Below, piece after piece: positions 60,201-63,502 of a stretch of 64,000 nucleotides of DNA. This DNA comes from Loripinus fragilis (lineage: Eukaryota; Mollusca; Bivalvia; Lucinida; Lucinidae). Positions within the stretch are counted from its first letter, which is position 1; each line of letters begins with the position of its first letter. A model generated the notes under the pieces. That model worked only from the letters and a program-made list of their open reading frames with translations. It was not told where the DNA came from and did not search any database. Both the position numbers and the translations under genes were made by a program. The stretch is taken from NCBI GenBank assembly GCA_964019695.1, contig OZ026516.1, positions 79,811,018 through 79,875,017 on the forward strand. Reading direction: 5' to 3'.

Positions 60201-60513
60201 GTCCTTCCGGAAATCTGCTCTCTTTTTATGCCCAATATGATCGCTATTGATCAGTAATTTAATGTGGGTAAACCTTTACCTGTGCTGCTGTGTTCTTTAG
60301 TTTCTCAAGACCATTTTCCAGACGCACTATTTTAGCCTGTAATTCTTGGTTCTTCTTTGCAAGTAAATTTTGATACAGAGTAATCTGTTCTAGAAAACTC
60401 TTTGGCGTTGTGTAGTTGTATCGCCTCTCATTGGTCAGATACTGAATACTCATCTCATTCACAGATTTGTGAACATATGCCATAAATTGGGAAATAGAAC
60501 CACGAAGTTCAGG
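6010..60513 (-). CDS. DNAH9/17: Outer-arm axonemal dynein heavy chain, beta class (partial gene, eight exons)
   Basis: This gene encodes part of a force-generating heavy chain of the ciliary outer dynein arm, which hydrolyses ATP and walks on the B-tubule of neighbouring doublets. Joined exons, in transcript order: 60513-60280, 49293-49033, 46815-46669, 42462-41220, 32816-32599, 9166-8996, 7142-7020 and 6203-6010. All internal phases match (0,0,0,1,0,0,0) and all sites are GT-AG, so the 863 complete codons read without a break. Order of domains: end of AAA4, CC1, microtubule-binding domain, CC2, AAA5, AAA6. Sequence recalled for the family places it in the DNAH9/11/17 (beta) group. Motifs such as [16 protein letters not shown] and [16 protein letters not shown] look nearest DNAH17, but that choice is less sure. 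The start and the AAA1-AAA3 exons lie right of the window and the C-terminal region lies left. The last visible exon ends in phase 2 with no partner in 1-6009. Introns reach 23.4 kb and are filled with repeats. Confidence 0.95.
6620..7005 (+). repeat. Dispersed repeat 3' segment ending in a GGACGGA-type tail
   Basis: It starts after a poly-T run with GACCCCCTGGGCACCCC and passes through ACCAAATTTGGTTGAATTTC. It ends with a (gacagacggatgg)-like stretch and GGCGATTACAATATCCC. That tail is shared in style with 35930 and 57340. It ends about 15 bp from the donor of exon 7020-7142. Confidence 0.65.
7020..7142 (-). CDS. DNAH9/17: Dynein exon: AAA6 segment
   Basis: 41 codons in phase 0, with acceptor tttcag before ATCAATCTG and donor after AAG of gtaagt. 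It encodes [20 protein letters not shown], then [15 protein letters not shown]. The ELDFLLR and SWGGIK motifs are diagnostic of this part of axonemal heavy chains. The donor is followed after about 15 bp by the end of a dispersed repeat (6620-7005). Confidence 0.96.
7330..7850 (+). repeat. Diverged partial copy of the 32908-36002 repeat family
   Basis: The phrases AACCTAGGATCATGT, AACAAACTTTGTA, GGCTGAAAGGTCAA and ATTGTCTCATTA match internal units at 33860-34280 and 35470-35720. No ORF. It fills most of the intron between exons 7142 and 8996 together with the SINE that follows. Confidence 0.6.
8310..8514 (+). mobile_element. tRNA-derived SINE with perfect 14-bp target duplication
   Basis: The head GGAGCACAGTGGCTCAGTGG with AGTGGTAGAGTGCTTGACT resembles RNA polymerase III box A in a tRNA fold. 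A box-B-like segment follows (GGTTGGAGCC). It ends in a 15-bp A run. The 14-bp repeat ATAATCCAGACTGG lies on both sides (8296-8309 and 8515-8528), which shows LINE-type target-primed insertion. Copies on the minus strand are at 32196-32384, 47241-47432 and 51105-51303. Confidence 0.9.
8692..8958. mobile_element. Small inverted-repeat element with reiterated AGATGAGG motif
   Basis: The ends TGTTTCTCAGGC and GCCTGAGAAACA are perfect 12-bp inverted repeats. AACAGATGAGG or AATGAGGCA occurs at least six times inside, separated by T-rich runs. No clear target duplication is seen. It ends 37 bp from a dynein splice donor. Confidence 0.7.
8996..9166 (-). CDS. DNAH9/17: Dynein exon: AAA6 segment
   Basis: 57 codons in phase 0, with acceptor tatatag before GCATTTAGC and donor after CAG of gtaaaa. 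It encodes [19 protein letters not shown], then [20 protein letters not shown], the conserved AAA6 core. It is preceded in the transcript by a 23.4-kb intron, the largest in the window. A small inverted-repeat element begins only 37 bp past its 3' splice boundary. Confidence 0.96.
9594..11335 (+). repeat. Tandem-unit dispersed element, 5' end plus internal units
   Basis: Starts with the 5' signature ACTAGAGGACCTGAAG then CACTCACCTGATCTCC, as at 32908. Units with TACCATATATGGG, TTTGAGTTCAA and GGCTGAAAGGTCAA follow at about 10180-11335. It is interrupted near 9650-10165. No 3' hairpin is found, so it is probably truncated. Confidence 0.7.
9650..10165 (+). mobile_element. About 515-bp insertion in a repeat (unclassified dispersed family)
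   Basis: The host repeat reads AAAATAGGTCAAGG at 32955 but is broken here after AAAATAGGTCA and resumes at AAACATATTTTG. The inserted block holds TTGGCGCCGTTAAACCGG and TTTTGCGCGCGTCTG. Fragments of it are also at 978-1050 and about 48300-48380 (CTTTCATGCAAACCAAA-like phrase). It may be a retrotransposon 3' end. Confidence 0.55.
11340..12829. other. Unassigned intronic stretch
   Basis: No repeat ends, exon or known domain are recognised. Three modest plus-strand frames (11378-11662, 11611-11829, 11936-12130) have a protein-like look but no homology I can name. Around 12605-12700, ATCGTTCATTTAC and CCGATCGATGATCGA resemble a phrase at 24857-24905 in the spacer between the two giant repeats. 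Confidence 0.5.
12963..14101. promoter_or_regulatory. X-box-like (RFX) palindromes, left arm of copy A
   Basis: Three 14-bp sites: 12963-12976 GTTGCCATGGTAAC, 13341-13354 GTAACCATGGCAAC and 14088-14101 GTTACTATGGCAAC. The first fits the RFX half-site pattern GTNRCC-N2-RGYAAC and the others deviate by one or two bases. The second and third lie 165-167 bp after GGGTGGGGTAAC blocks at 13174 and 13923. A fourth unit has lost its site by deletion near 15030. RFX binding is an inference from the motif. Confidence 0.55.
17950..18510 (+). pseudogene. Degenerate ORF inside the nested 4.4-kb element
   Basis: A protein-like stretch of roughly 180 codons can be followed on the plus strand despite one frameshift and one or more stops. 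It has [18 protein letters not shown] at about 18020, [19 protein letters not shown] at about 18140, [18 protein letters not shown] at about 18250, and a final [10 protein letters not shown] with a CxxC pair before the stop near 18518. I do not recognise the family with confidence. It is probably a remnant of the element's own protein. Confidence 0.45.
18529..18670 (+). repeat. Two tandem copies of a GCAGCAGTCTATAAAGTCT unit
   Basis: Two consecutive units each start GCAGCAGTCTATAAAGTCT and contain AGTGGGGGGAGGGGTTCTCT and CAGTATAAATGG. They differ by a short indel. They lie in the nested element and have no coding role. Confidence 0.75.
22788..24523. promoter_or_regulatory. X-box-like (RFX) palindromes, right arm of copy A
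   Basis: Five sites: 22788-22801 GTTGCCATGGCAAC (perfect palindrome), 23020-23033 GTTGCCATGACAAC, 23583-23596 GTTGCCATGGTTAC, 24131-24144 GTTACCATGGTAAC (perfect palindrome) and 24510-24523 GTTGCCATGGCAAC (perfect). The three central sites precede the inverse block CTTACCCCACCC (23183, 23749, 24300) by 163-169 bp, mirroring the left arm. Confidence 0.6.
24668..24983. other. 316-bp spacer between the two giant elements
   Basis: Ordinary AT-rich sequence with an ATCGATAATCGTTCATTTAC phrase also seen near 12625 outside copy A. Its presence shows that the copies do not share a terminus. The distal flanks do not match beyond that phrase, so a simple tandem duplication of the whole locus is not evident. 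Confidence 0.6.
25117..27191. promoter_or_regulatory. X-box-like (RFX) palindromes, left arm of copy B
   Basis: Four sites: 25117-25130 GTTGCCATGGTAAC, 25495-25508 GTAACCATGGCAAC, 26245-26258 GTTACTATGGCAAC and 27178-27191 ATAACCATGGCAAC. The last three follow GGGTGGGGTAAC blocks (25328, 26076, 27011) by 167, 169 and 167 bp. Further blocks at 26816 and 28254 have no site at that distance. The first site sits 133 bp from the element end. Confidence 0.6.
30265..32000. promoter_or_regulatory. X-box-like (RFX) palindromes, right arm of copy B
   Basis: Five sites: 30265-30278 GTTGTCATGGCAAC, 30494-30507 GTTGCCATGACAAC, 31059-31072 GTTGCCATGGTTAC, 31608-31621 GTTGCCATGGTAAC and 31987-32000 GTTGCCATGGCAAC. 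The middle three lie 164-169 bp from inverse CTTACCCCACCC blocks at 30658, 31226 and 31777. The last sits 144 bp from the right end. Confidence 0.6.
32196..32384 (-). mobile_element. tRNA-derived SINE, same family as 8310-8514
   Basis: Read on the minus strand it begins GGGGAGCACAGTGGCTCAGT, with a TGGTAGAGTGCTTGACTC box-A region and GGTTCAAGCC box B. It ends in an AT-rich tail instead of a clean A run. No obvious target duplication. It lies just outside copy B and 215 bp from exon 32599-32816. Confidence 0.85.
32599..32816 (-). CDS. DNAH9/17: Dynein exon: AAA5-AAA6 linker and N-terminal AAA6
   Basis: 218 nt. The first two bases complete the glycine codon begun at 41220, then 72 codons follow. 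The acceptor is ctatag and the donor after AAA is gtaagt. It encodes [19 protein letters not shown], a charged helical stretch, then [20 protein letters not shown] and [10 protein letters not shown], all hallmark AAA6 sequence. It lies at the right edge of the 23.4-kb intron that holds the twin giant repeats. The right repeat copy ends 455 bp from this exon. Confidence 0.96.
33393..33813. mobile_element. hAT-like non-autonomous element, CAGGG termini, TTTTAT duplication
   Basis: Ends CAGGGTTCCCACA and TGTGGGAACCCTG are inverted repeats (one base differs inside). They are flanked by ttttat on both sides (33387-33392, 33814-33819). TTCCATGA is reiterated about ten times toward both ends. The interior holds a strong hairpin at 33601-33672. 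No ORF of note. It interrupts the host repeat between CACATC and GCTAAATACCAAGTC. Confidence 0.85.
33601..33672. repeat. Hairpin inside the 33393-33813 element
   Basis: The arm CAGTAGCCAGAAAACTAGC pairs perfectly with GCTAGTTTTCTGGCTACTG across a 24-nt loop that itself has GGACAC/GTGTCC complementarity. It may be a fossil of an insertion or a transposase-related structure. Confidence 0.75.
34389..35376. mobile_element. Inverted-repeat element with CCCTTAC termini and reiterated TTCGC motifs
   Basis: Begins CCCTTACAGAAAA and ends TTTTTTCCGTAAGGG. The host repeat resumes after agct with TATCACAAGTAGTC, matching the order expected from sister units (compare 11155-11175). The interior is rich in ATTCGC and GCGAATA, repeated about 20 times on both strands. 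No transposase-like frame. Superfamily not determined. Confidence 0.7.
36148..36330 (+). repeat. 5' end of a tandem-core dispersed element
   Basis: ACAAGAGCGCCCTAGGGCC, then GGATTGCTCACCTGAATCC. This hairpin-bearing 5' signature is like that at 46028. It is followed by ATCTACAGCTCTGGCAGCCC, as in the body units at 38710. Truncated downstream. Confidence 0.65.
36331..37240. other. Unassigned intronic stretch with GT/GA-rich tracts
   Basis: No exon is recognised. From about 37010 to 37220, loosely repeated phrases (GGTAGGTAGG, TATTAATGAAATTGGGGGG, TATTAATGGAAGGGGGG) form degenerate G-rich repeats. Confidence 0.5.
37241..37477. repeat. Long near-perfect hairpin (about 108-bp arms, 21-nt loop)
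   Basis: The left arm 37241-37347 starts TTACTCTATTTCAATATTTC. The right arm 37369-37477 is its complement, ending TTGAAATAGAGTAA, with very few mismatches. Possible aatt-type flanks on both sides suggest a fold-back element. Such arms stay this similar only if young or if maintained by gene conversion. Confidence 0.85.
37645..37765 (+). repeat. Dispersed repeat with AGTATGATCAGGAAATAC core, copy 2
   Basis: Matches 3805-3925: AGTGAGTATGATCAGGAAAT, ACCGCGAGGAAGAGCC and CAAACCAAGCAAAGC. It ends sooner than copy 1. Confidence 0.7.
37766..38689. other. Unassigned intronic stretch
   Basis: No repeat ends, exon or conserved motif are recognised on either strand. Confidence 0.5.
38690..39190 (+). 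repeat. Tandem-core element: three units of about 135 bp and 3' hairpin
   Basis: Units near 38702, 38841 and 38985 share TTCTTATC or TTCTGGTC, GAGCGGAACCATTTGTGCAG, GTTTTGG, ATTATGAGGAACA and CAGTGGTTCAGGAGATGTCA. It closes with GATTACAATAGCTCACCTTG, then GAGCCTTTGGCT, then AGGTGAG. Same family as 1-180 and 36148-36330. Confidence 0.75.
39800..41000 (+). repeat. Tandem array of about 150-190 bp units, interrupted
   Basis: Landmarks AGGCAATCAAAGGGCAA and TACTCAGTATAAGTTTCATG recur at about 39845/39935, 40010, 40625/40705, 40782 and 40905/40985. One unit is split by the element at 40101-40526. No coding. Confidence 0.75.
40101..40526. mobile_element. Non-autonomous inverted-repeat element in a tandem unit
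   Basis: Ends GACGCGAGAAAACCTGTCT and AGACAGGTTTTCTCGCGTC are perfect 19-bp inverted repeats. The flanks ccatatggtc on the left and cccatattacggtc on the right may be a diverged target duplication. No ORF. Confidence 0.75.
41220..42462 (-). CDS. DNAH9/17: Dynein exon: rest of microtubule-binding domain, CC2, AAA5, start of AAA6 region
   Basis: 1,243 nt: 414 codons plus one base, with acceptor ttttag before GTTGATGC and donor after GAAG of gtaatt. In order: the end of the microtubule-binding domain (about residues 1-50, ending [13 protein letters not shown]); CC2 (about 55-120, from [18 protein letters not shown]); the strut and entry to AAA5 with [19 protein letters not shown]; then AAA5 with [31 protein letters not shown], a Walker-B-like [10 protein letters not shown] and [20 protein letters not shown]. 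It ends in [17 protein letters not shown] and [14 protein letters not shown], leading to AAA6. It is unusually large beside the other exons (123-261 nt), which suggests it has kept or gained an intron-poor state. Confidence 0.96.
43000..43300 (+). repeat. Tandem duplication of a terminal hairpin segment
   Basis: Two units of about 148 bp contain TTTTTGATAACATTC, CAGTGGAAAACACATGAC and the hairpin CACTTTGAGCACAAAGTG followed by CTTAGGTGAGCTAA. Duplicated 3' ends of the tandem-core family. Confidence 0.8.
43360..44420 (+). repeat. Five tandem units of about 155 bp plus 3' terminal segment
   Basis: Each unit has GGCAGGATTTA or a variant, CCACTA, TGCTACA, TAAGCTGTGGGCC, TTATGGTTTC and AGTCTATGGGAGC. 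Unit starts are about 43433, 43592, 43751, 43911 and 44057. The end has GGACAACCAATGGACGGAC and AAGTGAGCTAAAAA. It lies inside the hAT-like element. Confidence 0.75.
44711..45123. other. Intronic stretch with a hAT-like left-end fragment
   Basis: TAGGGCTGCGATGAAATGAC at 44998 followed by ATACGTATCACGATACAGG looks like one end of a hAT-type repeat. No matching right end is found nearby. Otherwise unassigned. Confidence 0.4.
45124..45957. mobile_element. Probable Tc1/mariner-like non-autonomous element (TA flanks)
   Basis: CTGAAGGACTT on the left and AAGTCCCTCAG on the right, each next to TATA, form imperfect inverted repeats that extend inward (TGGAATGC versus GCGTTTCTA). About 834 bp, no transposase frame. 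Confidence 0.6.
45979..46560 (+). repeat. Tandem-core element: two 5' ends then three units of about 170 bp
   Basis: The 5' signature CTAGAGGATCTGAAGGTCC is followed at 46028 by a second one, AACAAGAGGGCTAAGTGGCC. Then come units at about 46085, 46258 and 46425 with CCATTTTTGGCCCCAGGGG, ACAAACTTGGTAGAGG, TACATACCAAATATCAAGGC and TATGGTTTCAGACAAGAAGA. It ends 108 bp from exon 46669-46815. Confidence 0.75.
46669..46815 (-). CDS. DNAH9/17: Dynein exon: first part of the microtubule-binding domain
   Basis: 49 codons in phase 0. The acceptor is ttttag before GGCAATTTG and the donor after AAG is gtataa. It encodes [16 protein letters not shown], then [20 protein letters not shown]. This is helix H1 and the following loop of the stalk-tip domain that contacts tubulin. 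The longest open frame here is in a different phase, so the exon has to be recognised from the conserved FGSPP and KDRSWKAAK motifs. Length and motif spacing match the family. Confidence 0.93.
46942..47747. mobile_element. hAT-type non-autonomous element with diverged 8-bp duplication
   Basis: Ends TAGGGCTGCCACGTTTAC and GTAAATGTGGCAGCCCTA. The flanks cagaccat (46934-46941) and ccgaccac (47748-47755) match at six of eight bases, the hAT signature length. Contains short TTTACA/CGTTTACA repeats near the ends and a nested SINE. Small internal frames are not transposase-like. Confidence 0.85.
47241..47432 (-). mobile_element. tRNA-derived SINE nested in a hAT-type element
   Basis: The minus-strand head GGGAGCGCAGTAGCTCAGTG with GGTAGGGTGCTCGACTCGAG and a box-B-like GTTTGAGCC, ending in AAGAAATCAAATCAA. 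Same family as 8310-8514. The host element must be older than this insertion. Confidence 0.85.
47748..48604. other. Unassigned intronic stretch
   Basis: Mostly AT-rich with no exon. About 48300-48380 carries CTTTCATGCGAACCAAAC and GTGTCTTGATCCACATC, shared with 9820-9880. Confidence 0.45.
48605..48751. repeat. Fold-back repeat with imperfect 60-70-bp arms
   Basis: AAGAATCCAT at the left pairs with ATGGATTCTT at the right. Inner arms GTAGGATA/TATCCCAC and CGTTTGTCATCA/TGATGACAAACG surround a loop CGAGGCTTGCAGAG. Looks like a small palindromic MITE. No coding. Confidence 0.75.
49033..49293 (-). CDS. DNAH9/17: Dynein exon: distal stalk coiled coil CC1
   Basis: 87 codons in phase 0. The acceptor is tgcag before GTAGACGAC and the donor after AAG is gtactt. 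It encodes an uninterrupted charged helix beginning [20 protein letters not shown], with [20 protein letters not shown] and [19 protein letters not shown]. This is the family signature leading into the microtubule-binding domain. No proline occurs until near its end, as expected for the antiparallel stalk. A long plus-strand open frame over the same bases is only its antisense shadow. Confidence 0.95.
49440..49640. repeat. AT-rich repeat with duplicated TGTTGCATAAA phrase
   Basis: CCTGTTGCATAAACCGTCAT and CTGTTGCATAAAACTCCATT occur about 75 bp apart, followed by alternating TTAAAGT/ACTTTAA segments with local inverted complementarity. Class unknown. Confidence 0.4.
49755..50750 (+). repeat. 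Tandem units of the 170-bp family, split by a TAA-duplicating element
   Basis: Unit parts ACAAACTTGGTAGAGGTCCA (49780) and TTTTTCCTATATAAG (49872) run up to the insertion. They resume at TAAGCCTATGTAAAACATGTG (50450) and continue with another unit to about 50650. Then a 5'-like signature appears near 50705-50750 (GGGGAGTCCCCCTATCGCTC). Confidence 0.75.
49884..50449. mobile_element. PIF/Harbinger-like non-autonomous element with TAA duplication
   Basis: Ends GGGCTGTTTCACATA and TATGTGAAATGGCCT with subterminal CCGAAAC/GTTTCGG reiterations (about a dozen). The host unit TATATAAGCCTATG is seen intact at 52502-52530 and 53205. Here it reads TATATAA-element-TAAGCCTATG, giving a clean 3-bp duplication. 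TAA/TTA duplication is the PIF/Harbinger hallmark. No ORF. Confidence 0.85.
51105..51303 (-). mobile_element. tRNA-derived SINE with about 15-bp target duplication
   Basis: The minus-strand head GGGGAGCCTAATGGCTCAGT with GGTAGAGTGCTTGACTC. Flanks AAATTAACCTTTTAC (51090-51104) and AAATTAACCTTTTTAC (51304-51319) are target duplications differing by one T. Confidence 0.9.
51359..52321. mobile_element. Tc1/mariner-pogo-like non-autonomous element (TA duplication)
   Basis: Ends CAGGTCAACCTCGTTATCTC and the complement-like ATAACGAGGTCGACCTG lie between aaaaTA and TAtttgc. The CAGGTCGACCTCGTTA-type terminus is typical of pogo/Tigger-like families. 963 bp. The internal 114-codon frame has no transposase motif. 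Confidence 0.85.
52400..53300 (+). repeat. Tandem array, six units of about 165-175 bp
   Basis: Units begin near 52410, 52548, 52713, 52883, 53058 and 53222 at GTGACC. Each has CCATTTTTGGCCCCAGG, GAACAAACTTGGTAGAGGTC, TACATACCAAATATCAAGGC, TTGTGGTTTCAGACAAGAAG and CCCTATATAAGCCTATGTAA. Same monomer as 46085-46560 and 61235-61695. Satellite-like core of a dispersed element. Confidence 0.85.
53713..54286. mobile_element. hAT-like non-autonomous element, CAGAGATGCCAACC termini
   Basis: Ends CAGAGATGCCAACC and GGTTGGCATCTCTG are perfect inverted repeats, flanked by caaag and taaag (a likely 5-bp duplication with one change). CAGGAAT is reiterated just inside the left end. No ORF of note. Confidence 0.8.
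55165..55320 (+). repeat. G-rich minisatellite
   Basis: Repeated units of about 24 bp, GGTGGAGGGTGCGGAATCGG and GGGGGCGGGAAGCGGGG, with many G runs of 4-7. The low-complexity proline-rich reading on the other strand is not a gene. G-quadruplex formation is possible. Confidence 0.85.
56131..56300 (+). repeat. Diverged copy of the MITE-like repeat at 1095-1174
   Basis: AACCTTTGCAAACAGTTTG, then CCTGATCTGGAT given twice, then GAAAAAAATCGAAAA and CAGCAGATGG. Its lead phrase is shared with 1100-1120. Confidence 0.65.
56590..56680 (+). repeat. Dispersed repeat with AGTATGATCAGGAAATAC core, copy 3
   Basis: AATAGTGAGTATGATCAGGA, CAATCACAAACCGCAGACAA and GGCACCGCGAGGAAGAGCC. Closest in sequence to copy 1 at 3805. 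Confidence 0.7.
56740..57420 (+). repeat. Tandem-core element: four units of about 147 bp and GGACGGA tail
   Basis: Units near 56750, 56905, 57042 and 57190 share AAACTAGGTC, AGGTCAAGTTCAAGGTCAC, CATCCCAAGATGCATC and TAATATAAGAGATATGC. It ends with a (ggacggacggaca) stretch, GTGCGATTACTATATGC and TCCCC. The overlapping ORFs are translations of the repeat. Confidence 0.8.
57511..57690 (+). mobile_element. Second type of tRNA-derived SINE
   Basis: GGTCCCGCAGCGCAGATGAT, then GCAAGTCTGACTGCAGATAC and a box-B-like GAGAGTTCGATCTC. The 3' part has CCATTCTCCTCCCTTCCGC and an AAACAAACAAAC tail. It differs from the 8310 family. No clear target duplication. Confidence 0.65.
57815..57965 (+). repeat. 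G-rich minisatellite, inverted partner of 55165-55320 flanks
   Basis: Five units of about 24 bp, GGGAGGGAAGTGGGG with GTGAAAGG or variants. It ends in TACCCCCCTGTCCACCCCC and ATTAAAATGGCG. That flank is the complement of the start of the other minisatellite (CGCCATTAAAG and GAGGTGGACAGGGGGG at 55148-55180). Confidence 0.8.
58717..58911 (+). other. Small unassigned open frame (64 codons)
   Basis: ATG to stop, encoding a lysine- and leucine-rich peptide ([20 protein letters not shown], then [13 protein letters not shown]). It looks protein-like and not repeat-derived, but I recognise no family. It has no visible splice or promoter context. Probably a fragment inside the 5.1-kb insertion. Confidence 0.25.
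59125..59215 (+). repeat. GACA-type microsatellite
   Basis: Two runs of (gaca)n/(gaga) separated by AATGACAAATACATGTAGTG, then CACACACACA. Simple-sequence DNA. Confidence 0.85.
60280..60513 (-). CDS. DNAH9/17: Dynein exon: end of AAA4 and start of stalk CC1
   Basis: 78 codons. The acceptor is a pyrimidine tract plus acag just above 60513 and the donor after CAG is gtaaag. The exon opens with [20 protein letters not shown] and contains [15 protein letters not shown], the conserved C-terminal helix of AAA4. It then enters the heptad-like CC1 segment ([13 protein letters not shown]...LENGLEKL). It starts and ends in phase 0. The preceding exon, encoding more of AAA4, is not found between 60514 and 64000. 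A hAT-type element with a perfect 8-bp target duplication begins 142 bp beyond the acceptor. Confidence 0.95.
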
Positions 60514-60654
60514 CTGTAAAAAAAATAAAAGAAAGCAAATTATGTACTATAGTACCAATAAATCTCACCTGAGAATGTCTGTTCATAAGGTCAGGGAAAA
60601 GCATCATCCAGCCCACCAAACAGCTTTGATGATGGATAGGCTTAACATGAAATT

Positions 60655-61229
60655 CAGCACCCTAAATAAGCAGCGTATTTGCGTAAATACGCAATTAAAA
60701 TCATCAAAAAAGCAATTAAAATGAAATGTGTGTGTACCAAAAAGCAATTCTAAAGATCGGTATGCAATTACATGAGATGTCATTGCGTACCATTTGGTCC
60801 ATTTCGTTTCCATTCGGCTAATAAACAAATGCCAGTCTGGTATTGATTATTATTTTTTTACTAGCGAGCGCGTTATATACTCCAGTTTTATGAAAATATC
60901 GGTGCCCAGTCAAGTATTTCGCAGAAAAATACTTAGATGAAAGTGAAACTTTGCAAAGTATACACGCTCGAATGTCAACAAGGGGATGCGATTTGCTTCA
61001 GGAACAATAACATCCGCAAGTTTGATACTTTAGAAAGGCAGACGATGGGAGTGAATAAATATGCAAGCACATTCCCGATGGCTTCATGCATTAAGATAAG
61101 GTGTAATCACAGAAAAAAAAACGTGGCATAAAAAAATATGAAAATACGCATTTGTTTTTGCAAGTACACAATTGAGGATAACCAGGTTGCGTAAGTACCC
61201 AATTGACCCAAAAGCTTATCTAGGGCGCT
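60655..61229. mobile_element. hAT-type non-autonomous element with perfect 8-bp duplication
   Basis: Begins CAGCACCCTAAATAAGC and ends GCTTATCTAGGGCGCT. The flanks ATGAAATT at 60647-60654 and 61230-61237 are identical, the hAT duplication length. Subterminal CGCAATTAAAAT and TACGCAATT/AATTGCGTAC-type motifs recur. No transposase. Confidence 0.9.
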
Positions 61230-61234
61230 ATGAA

Positions 61235-61695
61235 ATTGATATTAGACAAGAAGATTTTTAAGTTTTTCCAAATATAAGCCTATGTAATACATGTGACCTG
61301 TAGGGTGGACCCATTTTTGGCCCCTGGGGCATAATTTTAACAAAATTGGTAGAGGTCCACTAGATGATGCTACATACCAAATATCAAGGCTCTAGGCGAA
61401 GAAGATTTTTTCATGTTTTCCCTATATATAAGACTATGTAAAACATGTGATCCCTGGGGGCCACAGGAACATAATTAACTTGGTAGAGGTTCACTAGATA
61501 ACGATACATACCAAATATCAAGGCTATAGGCCTTGTGGATTCAGAAGATTTTTCATATTTTCAACTATATAAACCTATGTAAAACAAGTGACCCACTGGG
61601 CAGTCCCATTTTTGACCACAGGAACATAATTTGAACAGATGTGGTAGAGGTTCACTAGATGATGCTACATACCAAATATCAAGGATCTAGGCCTT
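61235..61695 (+). repeat. Three tandem units of the 170-bp family
   Basis: Units at about 61289, 61447 and 61589 carry CATGTGACC, CATTTTTGGCCCC, TACATACCAAATATCAAGGC and TATAAGCCTATGTAA. Shortened and more diverged than at 52400-53300. The array runs straight into the next one. Confidence 0.8.
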
Positions 61696-61696
61696 G

Positions 61697-62575
61697 TGGT
61701 TGAATAAAAAGGAATGAAAACTGCTTGAGCTACAGATTACACAAACCAGAAACCATCTAAGCATTTCTAACGAAAAAAATGTTGTTCAAGACCCCCCAAA
61801 AATAATCGTGAAATGTGCATAAAATAGGAGGTTGCATCTTCAAATTCAATGTGTGAACAATCATTATGCAAAGTTTGAATATAAAGGAATGAATACTATT
61901 GGAGTTCCAGATAAATCTAATTAGGCACCCTCTGAGCATTTCGGAAGGAAAAAATGCCTAAGTTCAACACCCATCAAAAGTGAGAAAAAATTATGCACAA
62001 AATAGGAGGTGCACATTTTCAATGTGTGAAAAATCACTATGTAAAGTTTGAATATAAAGGAATGAATACTGTTTGAGTTACAGAATACACAAACTAGGCA
62101 CCCCCTAAGGATTTCAGGGGGAAAAATGTCTAAGTTCAACACCCCTCAAAAATGAGAAAAAAATTCTGAAACATGCACAAAATGGTAGGTGCACATCTTT
62201 AATATGTGACCAATCATTATGCAAAGTTTTAATAAAAAGGAATGAAAACTTTTGGAGTTACAGATTACACAAACTTGGCACCCCTAAAATATTGTGGATG
62301 GACAGATGGACGGGAAAAATGTCTAAGTTCAACACCCATCATTAATGAGAAAAAAAGAAACAATTGCAAAAAAATAGAAGGTGCACATCTTCAATGTGTG
62401 AACAGCCATTGTGCAAAGTTTGAATATAAAGGAATGAGGAGTTACAGATTACACAAACTAGGCACCCCTAAGCATTGCGGATAGAAAAAATGTCTAAGTT
62501 CAACACCCCTCAAAAATGGGAAAAAATTTATGATACATGCACAAATCGGAGGTGCACATCTTCAATATTCTGATT
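61697..62575 (+). repeat. Tandem array, five units of about 175 bp (AAAGGAATGAA family)
   Basis: AAAGGAATGAA or its variant starts units at 61709, 61883, 62058, 62238 and 62430. Each has GAGTTACAGATTACACAAAC, AGGCACCCC, AATGTCTAAGTTCAACACCC, CACAAAATAGGAGGTGCACA and ATGCAAAGTTT. A different monomer from its left neighbour. Confidence 0.85.
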
Positions 62576-62613
62576 CCGTATCACCATCCTTTAAAATGAG
62601 GCTAACGTCGTTA

Positions 62614-63502
62614 GGCCAAAAAAAGAATATGTGTGTTTACTATTTGATGAAAATTTGAAACAGGGTAGGTAGGTCGATTTTCTTTTTTTTTTTTATTTTT
62701 ATTTTTTTTTAATTTGAAATAGGGTAGGTAGGTCAGGTCGACTTTTTTTTTTTTTTACTCGATTTTTTTTTTTTTACTATTTATGTACCAAGGTTTGTAA
62801 AGAAAAAATAAAAAGTGACTGCAAATTACTTGGTTTGTTCTGTTTTATATGATCCAAGCTTGGACCAAAGAATATTGAGATGAGAAAAGACTGGAATTTA
62901 TAAAACAAGAAAACATTCTCAAACTGAAAATCAAACTGATTGGCTGGTTCATTTATGACAAAGTCCAAAGGCAAAGCGCAGATTTTCCCCTACATTACCT
63001 TCGACACTGAACAAAAGAAACATACCTGGCACTATTGTAAATAATAAAGCGTGAGTCAATTGAGTCAGTGATAAATGTGTTTAACTTTCTTTCTTCCGAT
63101 AGTTCTAAACCTCTATTTGCAGCAGAAGAGAGAAATAAACCCAAAGAAGAAAGACGCCATCGCATGGATAGTTGTCATTAAATATCTCAAGTCATCTGGT
63201 GATGACTTGTTGCTTCAAACAAGCTTTTCTGATCTTGGTGATCACATTTTTTGAAACTAAAACGACAAGAACGTCGCCATCTTGGATTGACAAAATCCGA
63301 AGGTATCCGTAAAAGGTTTGACTACATACCGAATAGAATCAGCGAAAAATTTGAATACCAGTACTAAAATCCGGGATCGCTTGAGCAGGGTCGGACAACA
63401 GTCTCGTTTTTTTTTATTTTTGGAGAAAAAATGGTAGGGTCAGCAGCTATAAAACAGGGTCGGTCGGCAAACCGTAAACACACCTATTTTTTTTTTTTGG
63501 CC
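62614..63502. mobile_element. PIF/Harbinger-like non-autonomous element with TTA duplication
   Basis: GGCCAAAAAAAGAATATGTG at the left and ACCTATTTTTTTTTTTTGGCC at the right form inverted repeats that extend through GTGTTTAC/GTAAACAC. TTA flanks both sides. Inside are AGGGTAGGTAGGTCG-type repeats and long poly-T runs. No transposase. Confidence 0.75.
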
